Source of the DNA: Acanthacorydalis orientalis
Taxonomy: Eukaryota > Arthropoda > Insecta > Megaloptera > Corydalidae
DNA: 64,000 bases
Reading direction: 5' to 3'
Assembly: GCA_034766995.1 (NCBI GenBank)
Contig: CM068313.1
Span: 15,429,012-15,493,011 of the forward strand
Part shown: piece by piece, positions 33,011 to 47,021 of the stretch
Layout of the letters: the number at the start of each line of letters is the position of its first letter
Numbering within the stretch: the stretch's first letter is position 1
Made by a program: the position numbers and the translations under genes
The notes under the pieces: generated by a model
The model's database searches: none
What the model was told of the DNA's origin: nothing
What the model saw: only the letters and a program-made list of their open reading frames with translations

Positions 33011-34289
33011 TTATGTTGTTTTCTCTTCTTTCTCTTTATTATACCTTTCTAATTCTTTTAAGAATTGAGCTTTTGGTTTCATCACATTTGGTCTATCACC
33101 ACGACATTTAGGGCAAAACCATTTACCTTTAGGTTTTGTGGCTAAGGCCACACATGAAAAATGAAACCATTCTATTGGACAAAGATCATTATCACATAAA
33201 ATCATTTCACCATATGATATTTGATCACACAAACAATATGTTGGCTCATCGGGGTCAATTGCAGTATCTTCTTCACGTGGTGGGGACTCTTCACGTTGTA
33301 CAGCTTGTGAGGCTCCACGTGCTTTGCGTTTTTTCTTTTTCCCAGTACCTGAATAAAATATTATATTATGAATATTACTGTATAACCTAATAAGTATTGA
33401 TGCATATACACATACTTGTATTAGTTTTCTTTTGTGTGGTGGAGGATACAATAGGTGTAGCAACAGCACTTCGTAAAACATGCTCAGGTGTTGTTAGAGA
33501 TTCAGTTATTTCTATATTCTGTGATGTTTCTTGTCGAGTGCGTCGAGCACGTTTAGATTGTCTTTCTGTATTGCCACTGGTAGACGTAGTATTTAAAGGA
33601 ACTATTGTATTCAAAGGTGCTTGGCTTTCTTTTGGTTCAGCAGCTACTTCTTCTTTACCAAAATCTATAAACATTTTTGATTAAGAACTTTAAATTTTAT
33701 ATGAAATTTAATTTGCTAACAGAAGTGTTTTATCAATCAGTATATTTAATTAAAAGCCAATAATCATGATGAAATTATCCTTTATATTTATATGAAAAAC
33801 TATATTTTGTATATTTTATATTATACTGTATAAATATATTTTTACCTAAATTTTTATTATCTAAATCTAATCGACGTGTTCTATTTTCAATAAGATCTTG
33901 AAATTGTTGAACAATCTGCAATTTTTCATCTCCTAGTTCTTGTGCAGCTATAAGAGCTTTTTGGATTCTTGCAACAATTCGAGTTCTTTTATTTATAGTT
34001 GTATCATCATCAAGAAGTTCACTTTGTTGTTCTACTTCTCGTAAATAAGCTGTAATCAAACATAACACATATATTTTATATGTGTGCACACATGTATGGG
34101 TATGTATTTATATATTTATTTATATATGTGTGTATATATATATATTATACCTCTGTATGTACAATCTAATTCCCTTAGACGAGACAATAATCTTTGTAAA
34201 TCATCAGGTAAATTTTCAACGAAATCTAAATAATTTTCAACATAGGTAGCAGAATACATAGCTTCTACAGAAACTTGTGATGACAACAT
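33011..34289 (-). CDS. ING1: Inhibitor of growth family protein, ING1/ING2 type
   Basis: Nuclear reader of trimethylated histone H3 Lys4 that, in the ING1/2 group, works with histone deacetylase (Sin3) complexes. Minus-strand exons: 34289-34151, 34049-33846, 33664-33416, 33348-33011. They join in frame to 309 residues. The N-terminal ING domain holds [40 protein letters not shown] and [10 protein letters not shown] Ser/Thr/Lys linker with a basic patch ([12 protein letters not shown]) is probably nuclear localising. The PHD finger (~232-280) shows [18 protein letters not shown], then [10 protein letters not shown] and WFCPKCRG, with the full Cys4-His-Cys3 zinc set. Only a short charged tail follows. 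The linker and PHD sequence favour ING1/2 over ING3-5. Exact orthology to one vertebrate paralogue is not decidable by eye. Confidence 0.93.
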
Positions 34290-35217
34290 ATTGCATTCTA
34301 TTTAAATTAAATATGAAAAAGTACATTTATTTAATGACTTGTAACATTAACTTAAGAATTTGTCACTGATACACTATTTATGTGTTGGCTATTTTCAAAT
34401 TTTATATGATATATATTTTTTGTAACGTACTGTTAAACAAAATATATTAATGTGACAATTTTAGACATAAACAATACACACAAGTCAAATTATTCAAAGC
34501 ACAAAGTTTTAAGTGACATCTCTGATAAAAAGAATAAGTTTTTTGGCAGTGGAGCCAATAGAGTATTAATTAAAATACGAAATATAGTATTATACATATA
34601 TTTGTTATATATAACATGTATATATGATGTATACACACATTATATTTGTGCTAAAAATATCACTTTTAATTTATTTGAACTAAAAATAGCTCATAATATT
34701 ATGTGCATGTATTTTTAACGATTATTTTATTTACACATAAAACAAGTTTCTCAGCTGATCTTATATGATAAGTGTAATATCTTCAAAATCATGGAATCTT
34801 ATTTATTACGTTTCATATGAAAACTAATAAATTGTATTATCGAATTGAAAATGTTATTTATTATAATAAGAAATAAGAAAATATTTTCAACGTAAATACT
34901 TTGTTAGATGAAAATATTCAAAGAATGATTAAAATTTAATTATTTCACAATATTCGTATAAGTTTCATATAGGAATATGACTTTGACAATATGAAGTAAC
35001 AATTGTTTAAATTTTGTAAGTTGCTACGGGCAATAAATATAGATTTTGTTTTAAATTCTAAATTTTATGTTAAAATCATTATTTTTGATATGTATTATAA
35101 TAGTGTTTTTCATTCATTAAGACCATTTAATCATGAAACATTTTCTAGGAGGTTAAGTATAACCATGTATATATTTTTTCTGTATTAAGTTAGTTTTATA
35201 TTTTTTTTAGACCAGTA
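34290..35217. other. Divergent spacer between ING and PP2C genes
   Basis: About 0.9 kb of AT-rich DNA between two head-to-head start codons, presumably holding both promoters. A splice acceptor (TTTTTTTTAG) at 35210 just before the PP2C ATG implies an upstream non-coding exon of that gene in this interval, but its donor is not clear. Confidence 0.55.
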
Positions 35218-36350
35218 ATGGGACAAACATTAACAGAACCGGTGACATCTAAAGAGTCAGCATGCTGTCAAAATTTAGATTACCGAGTTGGATCAAGTTG
35301 TATGCAAGGATGGAGAATAAACATGGAAGATTCTCATACTCATATTTTATCATTACCTGATGATCCAGAAGCAGCGTTTTTTGCAGTGTATGATGGACAT
35401 GGAGGTAAAATGATTTTTTTATTTTTTTTTTATTTTTAAAAACATTTGTTTTATTCAGGAGCAAAAGTAGCACAGTATGCTGGAAAACATCTACATAAAT
35501 ATGTAACAAGACGTTTAGAATATAAGGAGGGAAATATTGTAGATGCTTTAAAAAATGCATTTTTAGAGCTTGATCAGGCTATGATATATGAAGATAGTTT
35601 ACGTGAAGAACAAGCTGGGTCAACTGCTGTTACAATTTTGATTAGAAATAAACGCTTATACTGTGCTAATGTAGGAGATTCAAGAGCAATAGCAAGTGTG
35701 AATGGAAAAGTAGAAGCATTGTCTTTCGATCATAAACCAAGTAATGATATTGAATTAAGTCGTATAACAGCTGCAGGCGGTTGGGTAGAATTTAATAGAG
35801 TAAATGGAAATTTAGCATTATCAAGAGCATTTGGAGATTTTGGTTTCAAACAAAATGAAAAGAAAAGCCCACAAGAACAGATCGTGACTGGTAATACAAG
35901 CTATTATTATGATAGTAATATACACTATTGTTGTCATAAATTTATTATTGTTAATAGCATATCCAGACGTTGAAGTTCGTGATATTCATGAAGATTGGGA
36001 ATTCATTGTTATTGCTTGTGATGGAATTTGGGATGTTTTATCTAATGAGGTAAAATAAAAAAGTTTACATACGTGTTTGTGTGTATTAACTTCTATAAAT
36101 TATTAAATTTATGTTTTAGGAAGTTATTACATTTGTACGTGAAAGAATAAGAAATGGCATGGATCCAGAAGATATATGTGAAGAACTTATGATGCGTTGT
36201 TTATCTCCTGATTGTCAGATGGCGGGATTGGGTTGCGATAATATGACTGTAGTTATAGTTTGTTTTCTTCATGGTAGAGCTTATGCAGACTTAATAACAA
36301 AGTGTAAAAATTTAACACCATATTCATCCAATGATATGGATCTTATGTAA
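35218..36350 (+). CDS. Protein phosphatase 2C (PPM family, T23F11.1/CG17746-like)
   Basis: Metal-dependent Ser/Thr phosphatase. Exons: 35218-35404, 35459-35890, 35958-36049, 36120-36350. They join in frame to 313 residues, a single PP2C catalytic domain with almost nothing added. MGQTLTEPVTSKESACCQN gives a likely N-myristoylation glycine at position 2. RVGSSCMQGWRINMEDSH, FAVYDGHGG (metal-binding Asp ~59), GSTAVTILI, NVGDSRA, LSRAFGDF, ACDGIWDVLSN (Asp ~227) and GCDNMTVVIV (Asp ~277) supply all metal-binding aspartates. The wording of the N-terminus matches the group containing worm T23F11.1 and fly CG17746. The substrate is unknown. An acceptor 7 bp before the ATG shows a spliced 5' UTR. 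Confidence 0.94.
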
Positions 36351-37176
36351 TAATTTTTAGTATTATAGTTTTTGTGTATGTTATTTGAAATTTTTAGTTA
36401 CTTGTCTAGAAAGTTGAGTATTTTTTTCAGTTTATGGTGACAGTGAAAACATTGTGTGAGACAATATTTCCTATTTGATTTTTAAAATACTTTGTATGGG
36501 GACCATAAGTGCACTTATTCATTTTTTGTCTAAACATAATTTGTCTTTTTCTCCAATGAAATGTAATTTATAATACAAAACTATGCATATTTTCTAATAA
36601 AAAAATATTGTTTAATAATCTGGTAATAGCATTAAATGAATGTGCACTATACGTATAAAATATAAGTAAAAATATTCATTATTCCACTATTTGTTCTTAT
36701 TAATGCCAAATTCTTAAGTGTACAAATATTAATAACACTGTCACCTTATTTGTTACCTTATTCAAAACAATTATGTATATAATGTACTTGTATAATTATT
36801 GTTAAATATTTTGTATATATGTATGATTGTGTCAGTATATGTATATAAACTAATATACAAAAATACACACATACCTACATACATAATGTTACATATATAC
36901 ACATCCATGCTTATTACAAAATATCTACTTATTTTATATGAAAGTGGAAGTATTACTTGTAACAGCTTCATTGATTTAAAATAAAGGTTTTGATTACCTT
37001 AAAGCTATAAATCCTGAATTCAAATGAAAGTACATATTTACGTAATGCAAAACGTTATTTTGGAACAAGTAGACGATTGTACATTTTTAAAAATGTATAA
37101 ATAAAAATATTTGAAGTAATTTATATTAAATTTTATTTTATAAAATATTTATTTTTACATAATGTTTTTAATCAAT
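36351..37176. other. Convergent spacer between PP2C and lipoyl synthase genes
   Basis: The 3' UTRs of two tail-to-tail genes. AT-rich. No further gene seen; open frames here lack motifs. Confidence 0.6.
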
Positions 37177-38940
37177 TTATACTGCTTTTTTCCTGTTCTT
37201 TAAAATGCTCGAAATGAAAAATTCACCAGCTTTATATGAACTGCGAACTAAAGGCCCACTAGCTGTGTATAAAAATCCTATTTCATCTCCAATTTTTTTC
37301 CAGTGGTTGAATTTTTTTGGGGTTACATACTCAACAACTTTTAAGTGACGTTTTGTGGGTTGCATGTATTGACCTAAAGTAATACAATCGACTTCGGCTT
37401 GTCGTAAATCTAAAAATAATTAATTAGTTTGAAATATTTCAATATTTACTTAAACTACTCAATGTACCTTTCAGAGTAGTTAAAACTTCTTCATCAGTTT
37501 CCCCTAAACCTAACATAATTGATGATTTTGTGACTACATTTGGATTTTCTGTTTTAGCCTCTTGAAGCATTTTCAAAGATTGTCTAAAAGTAATTTTTAT
37601 TAAAAATTGTAATCAATAATACACATAAATATATATATATACCTATATTTGGCTCTTCGATCTCTAACAAAAGGTGTAAGAGCTTCTACAGTTTCAATAT
37701 TATGTGCATATACATCTAAACCAGAATTAACAATTTTTTTTACAGATTCAACATTTCCTGCAAAGTCTGGTACTAAACATTCAACAATTATATCCTTGTT
37801 CCTAAAAAATTTAATAGATGAAAATAATTCAAAATCGGTTACAATAAATAATTTACCGAGTTTTTATTTCTCTAACTGTAGCAGCAAAATGTGCAGAACC
37901 ACCATCAAGCAAATCTAATAAAATTTACATTGTGAATTTGACTGAATATTAATATAATTAATTTTAAATTTATACCATCTCTATCTACTGAAGTAAGAAC
38001 TACATAATCTAGGCCCCAAGAAGTAATTGCATTGGCTGTATTTACTGGTTCATTAGGGTCAGGAGGTGGAGGTGATTTTGAAGTTTTAATACTGCAAAAC
38101 CGACATCCTCTAGTGCAAGTATCACCAAGTAACTAAAACAAAATAAAAAGAGATTTAAACAAAAAGGAAATACTAATAAAAAAAATTTTTTTCACCATAA
38201 TTGTAGCAGTCGCTGTGCCATGTTCTCCACCTCCCCAACATTCTCCAATATTAGGACAACGTGCTTCTTCACATACAGTATTTAAATTTAAATTTTGCAA
38301 CTGTTCTTTAATTTTATTAAAGTTTTTCCCTATAGGAATTGTTGTCTTTAACCAGGGTGGAAGTCGTAAACGTGCATTTTCATTTTTACTTCTACGTAAT
38401 TTGCCTTCATATCCATCCCATTTATTATCTAAGTCATTATCAGATGTATTTAAAAAATGTTGGAAATCAGGACCTTCTGCTATCCTTTTTTTTATCTTTT
38501 CTACAGCTTGTGAATGTTTTGAATAAATCTTAAAAAAATTTTTTTTGTTATATCATTTTAATATAAATATGATACTAAATAAAAATGAAATGTTTTCAAA
38601 ATTATATTGTTCACATAAATGTATACTTTAATTTTATTTATCCATTCACACAGAATGTATGTGTGTGTATATGTATAATAAGATGTATGAAATGTAAATA
38701 TATTAACATAAGTCCACACACTACATTTGTACATACAGACAGGATATGCATACATATATTTATATATATATATATATATTTGCATATGACTAGTGTTAAC
38801 ATATTTTTGAATCTAATTTAATATTAATTTTTCAGTAAAGGGCAAATATCTATTAACATTAAATACTTCTATTTTAAAAATACCTGCGGCAAACGATAAA
38901 CAGATTTTTTATTAAATAAACGAAACATAAATACGTTCAT
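37177..38940 (-). CDS. LIAS: Lipoyl synthase, mitochondrial
   Basis: Radical-SAM enzyme that inserts two sulfurs into octanoyl groups on lipoate-dependent proteins in mitochondria. Minus-strand exons: 38940-38884, 38528-38196, 38132-37976, 37914-37857, 37801-37643, 37583-37468, 37409-37177. They join in frame to 370 residues. The N-terminus [19 protein letters not shown] is basic and lacks acidic residues, fitting a mitochondrial presequence. The auxiliary [4Fe-4S] cluster motif is [12 protein letters not shown] (Cys ~105, 110, 116). The radical-SAM motif is CTRGCRFC (Cys 136, 140, 143). [10 protein letters not shown] and [18 protein letters not shown] follow, and the C-terminal [10 protein letters not shown] carries the conserved Arg-Ser-Ser-Tyr cluster ligand. 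All catalytic residues are present. The start gives the only plausible presequence. Confidence 0.96.
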
Positions 38941-39537
38941 TCTTTTTATTTATTTACTGTTTAAATAATTAATATATTTCTTCTTATCGTTCTGACCTGA
39001 AAAAATCAAAGGTTACGATCAAGAACGCAATCAACAATTGCTAAGTAATACATAATCTAAATTTGTTTCATTACTAATTTTATGCTTTATTTTATATGAA
39101 ATTATATTTACAACATCTAAATACGAAGTAATAAGGATCGAGTAAATTGGCAAGATATTGGTGAATGACATAATTAAAAATATTACTAGAGTTTTTCTAT
39201 TTGTATGTATTTTCTTGAAAACCCCTACATATATATTTTAAGAAAAACTTAAAATTCATCACTTATAATTCATTATTCATGTTCATTTTATATTCTAGAC
39301 AGTAATAAAAACGAATTTACGTCAATGATTTTAATAAAGAAATTAAATATCATTCATATTTTATAAATATATAGGGTATTAATATTTACTTCAGTTGTGA
39401 AAACTAGTCAACGTGGCGTCAAGTTTATAATGTTCATATGACATCATCTTATACAATTGTTCTAGAGAAAGTATTCATAATATTGTTTTATTGTTTTAAA
39501 TAAAGTAGTGAAGTTATTTTATAAAATATTTATTATT
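38941..39537. other. Divergent spacer between lipoyl synthase and ArfGAP genes
   Basis: About 600 bp separates the two start codons head to head, so the two genes probably share a bidirectional promoter region. No TATA box or CpG cluster is evident. Confidence 0.55.
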
Positions 39538-39936
39538 ATGGCGGATGGACCATCAAAAAAAGATATTGAAGCAATATTTACTAGACTGCGATCAATACCT
39601 GCAAATAAAGTAAAAACTGTTGTTATGTAGTATCTGTCATTTATAAAATGCACATATGTTTCCTTATAGGTATGCTTTGATTGTAATGCCAAAAATCCCA
39701 CTTGGTCAAGTGTAACATATGGAGTTTTTATTTGTATTGACTGTTCAGCAGTACATCGTGGTCTTGGTGTTCATGTAACATTTGTTAGATCTACTCAACT
39801 GGACATTAATTGGACGTGGTTACAATTACGACAAATGCAAGTTGGAGGCAACGCTAACGCAGTAAGAATGTTATATGTACACTTACACTGCATACGCATT
39901 GTGTGTATTATATATATATATATATACATATATGTG

Positions 39937-39968
<32 letters not shown>

Positions 39969-40407
39969 CTTATATGTGTATATATATATATATATGTATG
40001 TATGTATGTATGTATATATATACATACATACACATTACTTTTTTAGACACAGTTCTTTACACAACATAACTGTGTAACTACTGATGCGCAGCAAAAATAT
40101 AATTCTAGAGCAGCTCAGTTATATAGAGAAAAATTACAGAATTTAGCACAACATGCAATGAATATTAATGGAAAAGAAGTAAGTATATTTAAGTATTTTC
40201 TGTTTGTATATTTTGTTCTGATGATTATTTGCGTGCTATTTTTTTGATATAATCTTTTTTTATACAACACATATGAGCTCATACAGAATGAAAAAGATTT
40301 TCATATTTTTTTTTTGATAAAATAAGGATTTAAGTAGTAAATGTAAGCTACAGCTTACATTTTAGAATAAGTAATAAATATTTTAACTGTATACATACAC
40401 ACATATA

Positions 40408-40466
<59 letters not shown>

Positions 40467-40891
40467 AACTATGTATGAAAATTGAAAGATAATATATTTT
40501 GTGTAAATATTTACTAACAAATTCTTTTTTAGATGTTTAATAAATTTGAATATTTCATCAATTGTATCAAATAAATGTGCTCAAATGTGTTTGTTTTGTG
40601 TATTGCTATTTTGCTAACAGTGTTATTGCATGTGTTTGTAGTTACATCTGAATCCTCCTACAGAAGCTCCTGTTCATGAGCCAGAAGTAGATTTTTTTGC
40701 AGAACATGAATCTATACAATTTGAAGGTTTTGAGCAAACACATGAATCACTAAAAGTATGCTTGTTTTTTATTGTTTGTGATTTAATTTATTGTTTATAT
40801 ATATATGTATATGTATATGTATATATGCACACATACACACACTATATTTATACTAACATACATGCAAATTTATATATATGTTCTTGTCAAG

Positions 40892-40933
<42 letters not shown>

Positions 40934-43094
40934 AAAATGTGTATAATAAATAATTTTTTAGCATGAAAAAGGCATCCATAATTTAGTTGAATTGTCTGGA
41001 GAACCGACTGTTAATTTGGTACCATCATCTGAATCATTGAAAACAAGAAAACCAACCATTGGTACCAGAAAAGTACAGCCAAAAAAATCTGGGGTAAGTA
41101 AAACATCAGTATTTTTCTGTTGTAGTTTGTACTTTTGATTATTTGTACTGTTCTATGAATTGATTTTTTTTAAAGAAATATTTGTTTTTATATTATTGTA
41201 TTTTTATTACTTATGAGAAAAATATGCATGTTTTGGGTTTAAATAGTGTCTAAAATGTTATTATTTATGTCCTTTCTATTTTGTATTTTAATATTTAATG
41301 TTAATTTAAAAAATGAAAAATAATTATACATAAATTGAATATTCTTTTTTACTGATAACATATATTGAAAGGTAAGTTGTATGTAGGAAAATTGATACTG
41401 TGAAACTTTCTATGATTTCTACAAGTACAATATTATTTTAGTTGGGAGCTAAAAAGGGACTGGGTGCAACAAAAGTAAAAACTGATTTTGCTGAAATTGA
41501 ACGTGAAGCTGCTTTAGCAGATGAAAACAAAAAAAAAGCTCTTGAAGATGTTCAGCAAGCTGTTACCTTATCTACTGAAGAACAGGAAAAACAAATTACT
41601 TCAATGCGTTTGGCCTATCAAGATTTAAGTATAAAACAAAAGAAAGAAGAAGAGAAACTAAAACAAGTGGATCCAAAAAAAGCTGAACAGATGGAAAGAC
41701 TTGGAATGGGATTTGCTTGCCGAAGGTATTTTCCACTTAGTTTTTTAGTACAGATATTTTTTTGTAGCATATTACTGAGCTAAGTATTTTTTTCTTTTTT
41801 ATTAATTGTAAAAAATACAAGTAATTTTAAAATGCTGCTGATGGTAGTGTTATTTAGTACAGTCCCTTTTTAAAATGTCTATATCTTTGTACAAATTGCT
41901 TTTTTTTGAATGAATTTTAATGTTGGAAAGTTTTTTAAATGAGTTTCTTAAAGTAATGTTTTGTTAATCATTCTTTTCAGTGGAATTAGTCATTCTGCCT
42001 TAACAGATATGCAGACAATAGAACAAGAAAATTTAGAAAAAACATCAACTCCTTTAAGTAAATTGATGTCTAGGGAAAATGATGGATTTTTTGATGATTA
42101 CAATTTTTCATCAGGTTTTAGTATGAACAGGTATTTTGAAAATTATATATATATACATGCATGCGTGCATGCGTGTTTAAAAAATAAATTGTTTGGCATT
42201 ATTTGAAAGTTGTAATAAACTTTTGTTCTATTTTAGAAATAGTTTTGGTTCTGGTGGTAGTAGTAATAAATATGGTGGTTCAGGATCAGGTGACTTAGAT
42301 TCTATGTTTATGTATAGTGATGCAAATATTGACTGGCCAGAACCAAGCACACCAAAGCAGAAACCTTATCAAACTGGTAAGTAATTTATAGTATATGAAA
42401 TAATTAAAGATTTTAAAATAAATGTGTTCAGTCCCAGAAAAAGAAAAACCTATTCAAAATCTACCAGCAAGTGATGGGGATACTGCACAAAAGAAATTTG
42501 GAAATGCAAAAGCTATCTCTTCAGAACAATTTTTCAATAATGGTTCTGATGAATGGGAGAGAAAAGCAAATCTTAGCAGGTTTCAAGGGTCAAGCAGTAT
42601 TTCTTCAGCTGATTATTTTGGAGACAATCAAAGTATAATTTAAAAAAAAATATTTAATTTGTTCTATTGTTATTATTTTTTTTTTAAAGGAGATTCAAAG
42701 CAAAGTGTGGCTAACAATTTTCAAACACCTGATTTTGATGATGTTAAGGAAAGTGTACGACAAGGTGTTACAAAAGTTGCTGGAAAACTTAGTTCATTAG
42801 CAAATGGGGTTATGTCTTCAATACAGGTGTTTATGTTTATATACAAATGGTTTCTTCTTTTTTTATTTTTTTTTTTAATGTACAACAGAAAACATGTACA
42901 CTTTTAAGTTGTATGTAAAGTCTATAATTTCATTATATGCTTCTGAATAGCATTCACATATAAAATGTCTGTAAATATATTAATTACGTGTTCATATTAA
43001 ATAATTTTATTGATTATGAAGGAAGTTATATTGAATGTTAATATTATTTTTGAATTATTTTTATTTCTTGTTGCAGGATCGATATGGGTATTAA
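39538..43094 (+). CDS. ArfGAP3: ADP-ribosylation factor GTPase-activating protein 2/3
   Basis: Stimulates GTP hydrolysis on Arf1 at the Golgi and drives the COPI coat cycle. Exons: 39538-39609, 39670-39861, 40047-40178, 40642-40755, 40962-41093, 41442-41725, 41981-42130, 42237-42376, 42432-42632, 42690-42826, 43077-43094. They join in frame to 523 residues. The ArfGAP zinc finger ([11 protein letters not shown] to CIDC, ~26-49, spacing C-x2-C-x16-C-x2-C) is followed by [17 protein letters not shown] with the arginine finger. The central basic and Lys/Glu-rich region ([12 protein letters not shown], then [20 protein letters not shown]) matches the coatomer-binding part of ArfGAP2/3. The C-terminal [11 protein letters not shown] and IQDRYGY are hallmarks of this subgroup. 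The last exon is 18 nt. Insects usually have one ArfGAP2/3 gene. Confidence 0.95.
40414..40463. repeat. (TA)n microsatellite in an ArfGAP intron
   Basis: About 50 bp of TA repeats inside the 40179-40641 intron. A second run lies at about 40900-40927 in the next intron. Confidence 0.9.
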
Positions 43095-44500
43095 GAGCCT
43101 TATGATGAAAATACGATAACGAAAAATAATTTTAGTTTTGTTATTAAATTAAAGCATGTTCAATCTGTTTATGCATTTATCTCATTAAATTACTATAATT
43201 CCATCAAATATTTGTTTTATTTTATGTAAGTATCCTTACAATTAAATATTGTTTTATATGGAATTTGTATATTGTTATATAAAATACATAATTTTTTTTT
43301 ATTTAACTATGAAGGTCAACTGTATTTTTTTATTATTGACTATGAATTTATATTTTTTTTGTTATATTAATGAAAAAAATATATGATCTTTTTATATAAT
43401 TGTCTTCAATAACTTTTGTCATTGTTATATATTCATGTGTACTTTTTAGAAAAATAGATATTGGAATTATTAAATATTTTTTTTGTGTTTATTAATTTAG
43501 TTGTGAAAGTGAAGTTTTTTTTTACTTAGAATGCTGAATATTTTGGTGTTTAAATATATATTTTTATTTATTAACAACTGGGTATATTACAATTAAATTT
43601 GTACTGTTTATCATTTGATTTTTAAAATTAAAGTATCTGGTTATCATTGTGCAAGTTTCTATCTTTAGTAACACAACCAATTAATAAAAACTGTTGACTA
43701 CTGCTACTAGTTTATTGTATATATCTAGGGATATGTGTAATGATTAAGTTGATAACCGTTTATAATAATTAAATAATTTTAACTGTTTTTGATATGATGA
43801 TGTTTTTCAAAAATCGGCGTTTGTTAGAAATTTGAGAATATTTAGTATCGCATTTTGTCTGTTAAGTGATGTGTGCTCCAGGACTAGCTGGAGAAATGTC
43901 AGGTACATTGCTTTAAAGATATTAATAGAATTTAATGTGTTAAAATTTTATTAAAACAAGTGAAATCTTAGTTGAAAAGTAGGAAGAAATAGTTGTATAT
44001 ATTTTTATTTAAGCTTCAAGATCCCATTGTTTCTAAAAGGGATCATAAACATATTCTTAAATAGTTTTCTTATAACGGACAAGATACGTGTTAAATTAAA
44101 ACAGTAAGTGTTTAAGAATTTTATTTATCAATTTATATACAATAATAAATATTTAAATAGGTCTATATTGTTCATTTATAGAAACATATACATTTTATAA
44201 ATAACTGTGATTAATTGTATGTAAATAATATAATAATTAAAAGAAGTGACATCTAATTTGTTTTTGACTTTTTTTTGTTGGAAATAATTCCACGATTTAA
44301 GTTATTTCTTCGTCCGAATCCATTTTTAAAATGTTTATTTGATGACAGTGCTTCTTCCAATTGAAAATGTACAAACGGTTACATGAATTTATTTCAATAC
44401 TTGAATATTAATCATCCGTTTAAAAAACATCTAAAATACTGAGTATTTGCCCTTATTTTCAGTCGTATTAAAGTAGCATCCTTTTCATTAATTTCATTAT
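43095..44500. other. Convergent spacer between ArfGAP and cytochrome b5
   Basis: The 3' flanks of two tail-to-tail genes. AT-rich. A small perfect hairpin CTCCAG-GACTAG-CTGGAG lies near 43878-43895. No exon seen. Confidence 0.55.
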
Positions 44501-44704
44501 TCACGTCAAACAACCAAATGTTAATATTGATATACATGTTCTGAAAATAAAAACACAATTTTATATAAACAAAAAATAGTCATTGCTACTTTTTATAAAA
44601 TATGTATTTAAAATAAAAAGTACCTTGATTTTTGACTACTTCCATTTATATCGATTGACAGTTTTTTCCGTTTTTCTTCTTTTTTGTCAGCCTGTAAATC
44701 AATA

Positions 44705-44783
<79 letters not shown>

Positions 44784-46828
44784 AGTAAGAATGAATATAT
44801 TTATTAATATTTCAGTGCTAATATGATATGTTTAAATACCCTTTTATAATAAGTTTTTTCGATTATACATTTCAAAAACTTGATGAATAATTAATAGGGA
44901 GATAGTATAAAAATATTATAACTATCAAAAATGGCTGGTTATGATAAAAAAATCATAAAAACATATAAACTTAAGATTCTTTAAAGTTTTCCAGGCTTGA
45001 GATTAAATTGTTTTTAAATTTTTTCTTTGTAAATTAAGAAATATAGTTTAGAATAAATTGTTTATTAATGATATCAGTTTATTATAAAACTTGTGAAGTA
45101 ACAAGATAATAGATATGTGTTCATAGAGAAGAAACAATTGCTGACCATATGAACTAAATTGAATAAGGACTTGAGCATTGAGATAAATATCCATTTAGTT
45201 TTTTTTTTCGGCATGGGTACATAAAAGTAATGTCCAGAATTTGAAAACAGGACGATAGAAACGAAGTTCTGGGATATAACTGCAATGTAAAAAAGGCTAC
45301 TTAGTGTAGAGATTAGAGAGACGGTTTTCATATAGTAACATACTAAATGGAATGTGAAGAAAAAATAAAAAATAAGTCCTAAAATAATTATGCAGAATTT
45401 TTTTCAATCGATTTTATAATGTATGGAATTGATTTTATCGTAAAATACTAAAACTTATACATTTTATAGTCCTGTTTCAATTAGGTGGAACTTTTGTTTC
45501 TCACCAACTCGTAATGTCCGACGGTCGTTTGGAGATATATTTAATTTTGATTTTTATTGGGTTATTAACTTTATGACTTTGTTTAAGTTAATGTTTTTAT
45601 GTAGTTTATGTATTATATATATAATAAGAATAAATATGTATAATTATTTAAATATATATAAATACTTTATTCTAATATTTATTTTCAACAAACATTATTT
45701 GATAATAAACGAATTGATCAATTATAAATAATTTTTTACAATTATGTTAGTATTTTGTGGTAAATGGCAGGAAATAATAAAGAAAATCATAATTCATAAT
45801 TCCGACAAATGTAATGAAGAAATCATTTATATCACAAAAACGAAATGCGTGATTAAAGTTTATTACTCATGTGCCTGTTTCTTTAAAAAGGAATTAGTTT
45901 TTTATAGTCTAAATGCTTTTTGTTTCAATGGTATGTACCAAATTCTATATTTTATATATTTTTTGTGCATTTTATAGATTATTAAATGTTTAATTAATAT
46001 AATATTATTAAGATCTATATGTAAAGAATTGTCATATATAAAATATTTATCATTATTATACAATATTGAAGAAAAGTGTTAAGAAGAGCATTAAAAAATA
46101 AAAATGTCTAATTTTTAATAAAATCGAAAAATGATAAAAAACTACATGTATTTTTTAATGAAACTAATTTTTGTCAATATAATGTTTTTATACAGGAACC
46201 GTTTGTTAGTATTTCAACAATATTAATTAATCATGGTAATGACATTTTAGATATAAGAGTTTATAAACTACTTAATACATTTAATTATATTTTACACTAC
46301 TTTTTAATTAAAAGTATAGTGACAGAACATTATCGTTAACAAAACAGATTGTAATTTATGGATGGAATTAAATTGGGGGGTTGGATTAATAAAACGATTT
46401 TATAAGATATGAATGAAATTGAATTATGTTTTGAAATACACTCACTTGTAATATTTCTCCAATTTTAAATTTTTTCATAAGATTTTTTGCGTCTCCCGAA
46501 TGTCCAAAATCATCAAACGCTTTCGTACCATCTCGTCCAGCGTATTCTGAAATTAATTCACCACCTCCAGGATGCTAAAATATAATGAAAAGAATAATTT
46601 TATATCTGTATTTAGTAATTTAGTCGTGTTTCTATGATAAATTTAAACTAAATAATGTTTTAAATGAGATTAGAAATATTGATTAATATATAACGAATAT
46701 ATTACAAAAAAATGACAAAAATTATATATTAAAAAATAATATATAAAATTGAACAAAAAAGAACAATTGTTTTCGTACTTATGTTTCAATTTGTTACATA
46801 GTTAAGTTACTATTAATAATAAACACAC

Positions 46829-46901
<73 letters not shown>

Positions 46902-47021
46902 TTTACTTACATCTTTTAAGTATGTTGTTAAATCATAAACACCGTTTTTAAAAATAACCCATGTTGGTTTTCCATCACGACCATTGTTTTCGGACACTTG
47001 TTGCGGAGAGTATATTTCCAT
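44501..47021 (-). CDS. Cyt-b5: Cytochrome b5 (haem-binding electron carrier)
   Basis: Small haem protein that passes electrons to desaturases and P450s on the ER. Minus-strand exons: 47021-46911, 46574-46446, 44691-44624, 44540-44501. They join in frame to 115 residues. The haem domain begins MEIYSPQQVSENNGRDGKPT. HPGGGELI carries the first haem His and DDFGHSGDAKNL the second. KFKIGEIL ends the domain. The third exon is basic (ADKKEEKRKKLSIDINGSSQ). The last encodes RTCISILTFGCLT, a short hydrophobic tail rather than the usual ~20-residue membrane anchor, so the last two exons are less certain than the first two. An upstream in-frame Met would add MNTLLNYHLVINRK; the inner Met fits family length. 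A (TA)n run of ~65 bp sits in intron 1. A second haem-domain pair lies upstream at 53718-54344. Confidence 0.85.
44705..44784. repeat. (TA)n-(GT)n microsatellite beside a cytochrome b5 exon
   Basis: About 65 bp of TA then GT repeats begins only ~15 bp from the acceptor of the exon at 44691-44624, inside the cytochrome b5 intron. Confidence 0.9.
46832..46898. repeat. (TA)n microsatellite in cytochrome b5 intron 1
   Basis: About 65 bp of TA repeats just inside the donor of the first coding exon. Confidence 0.95.
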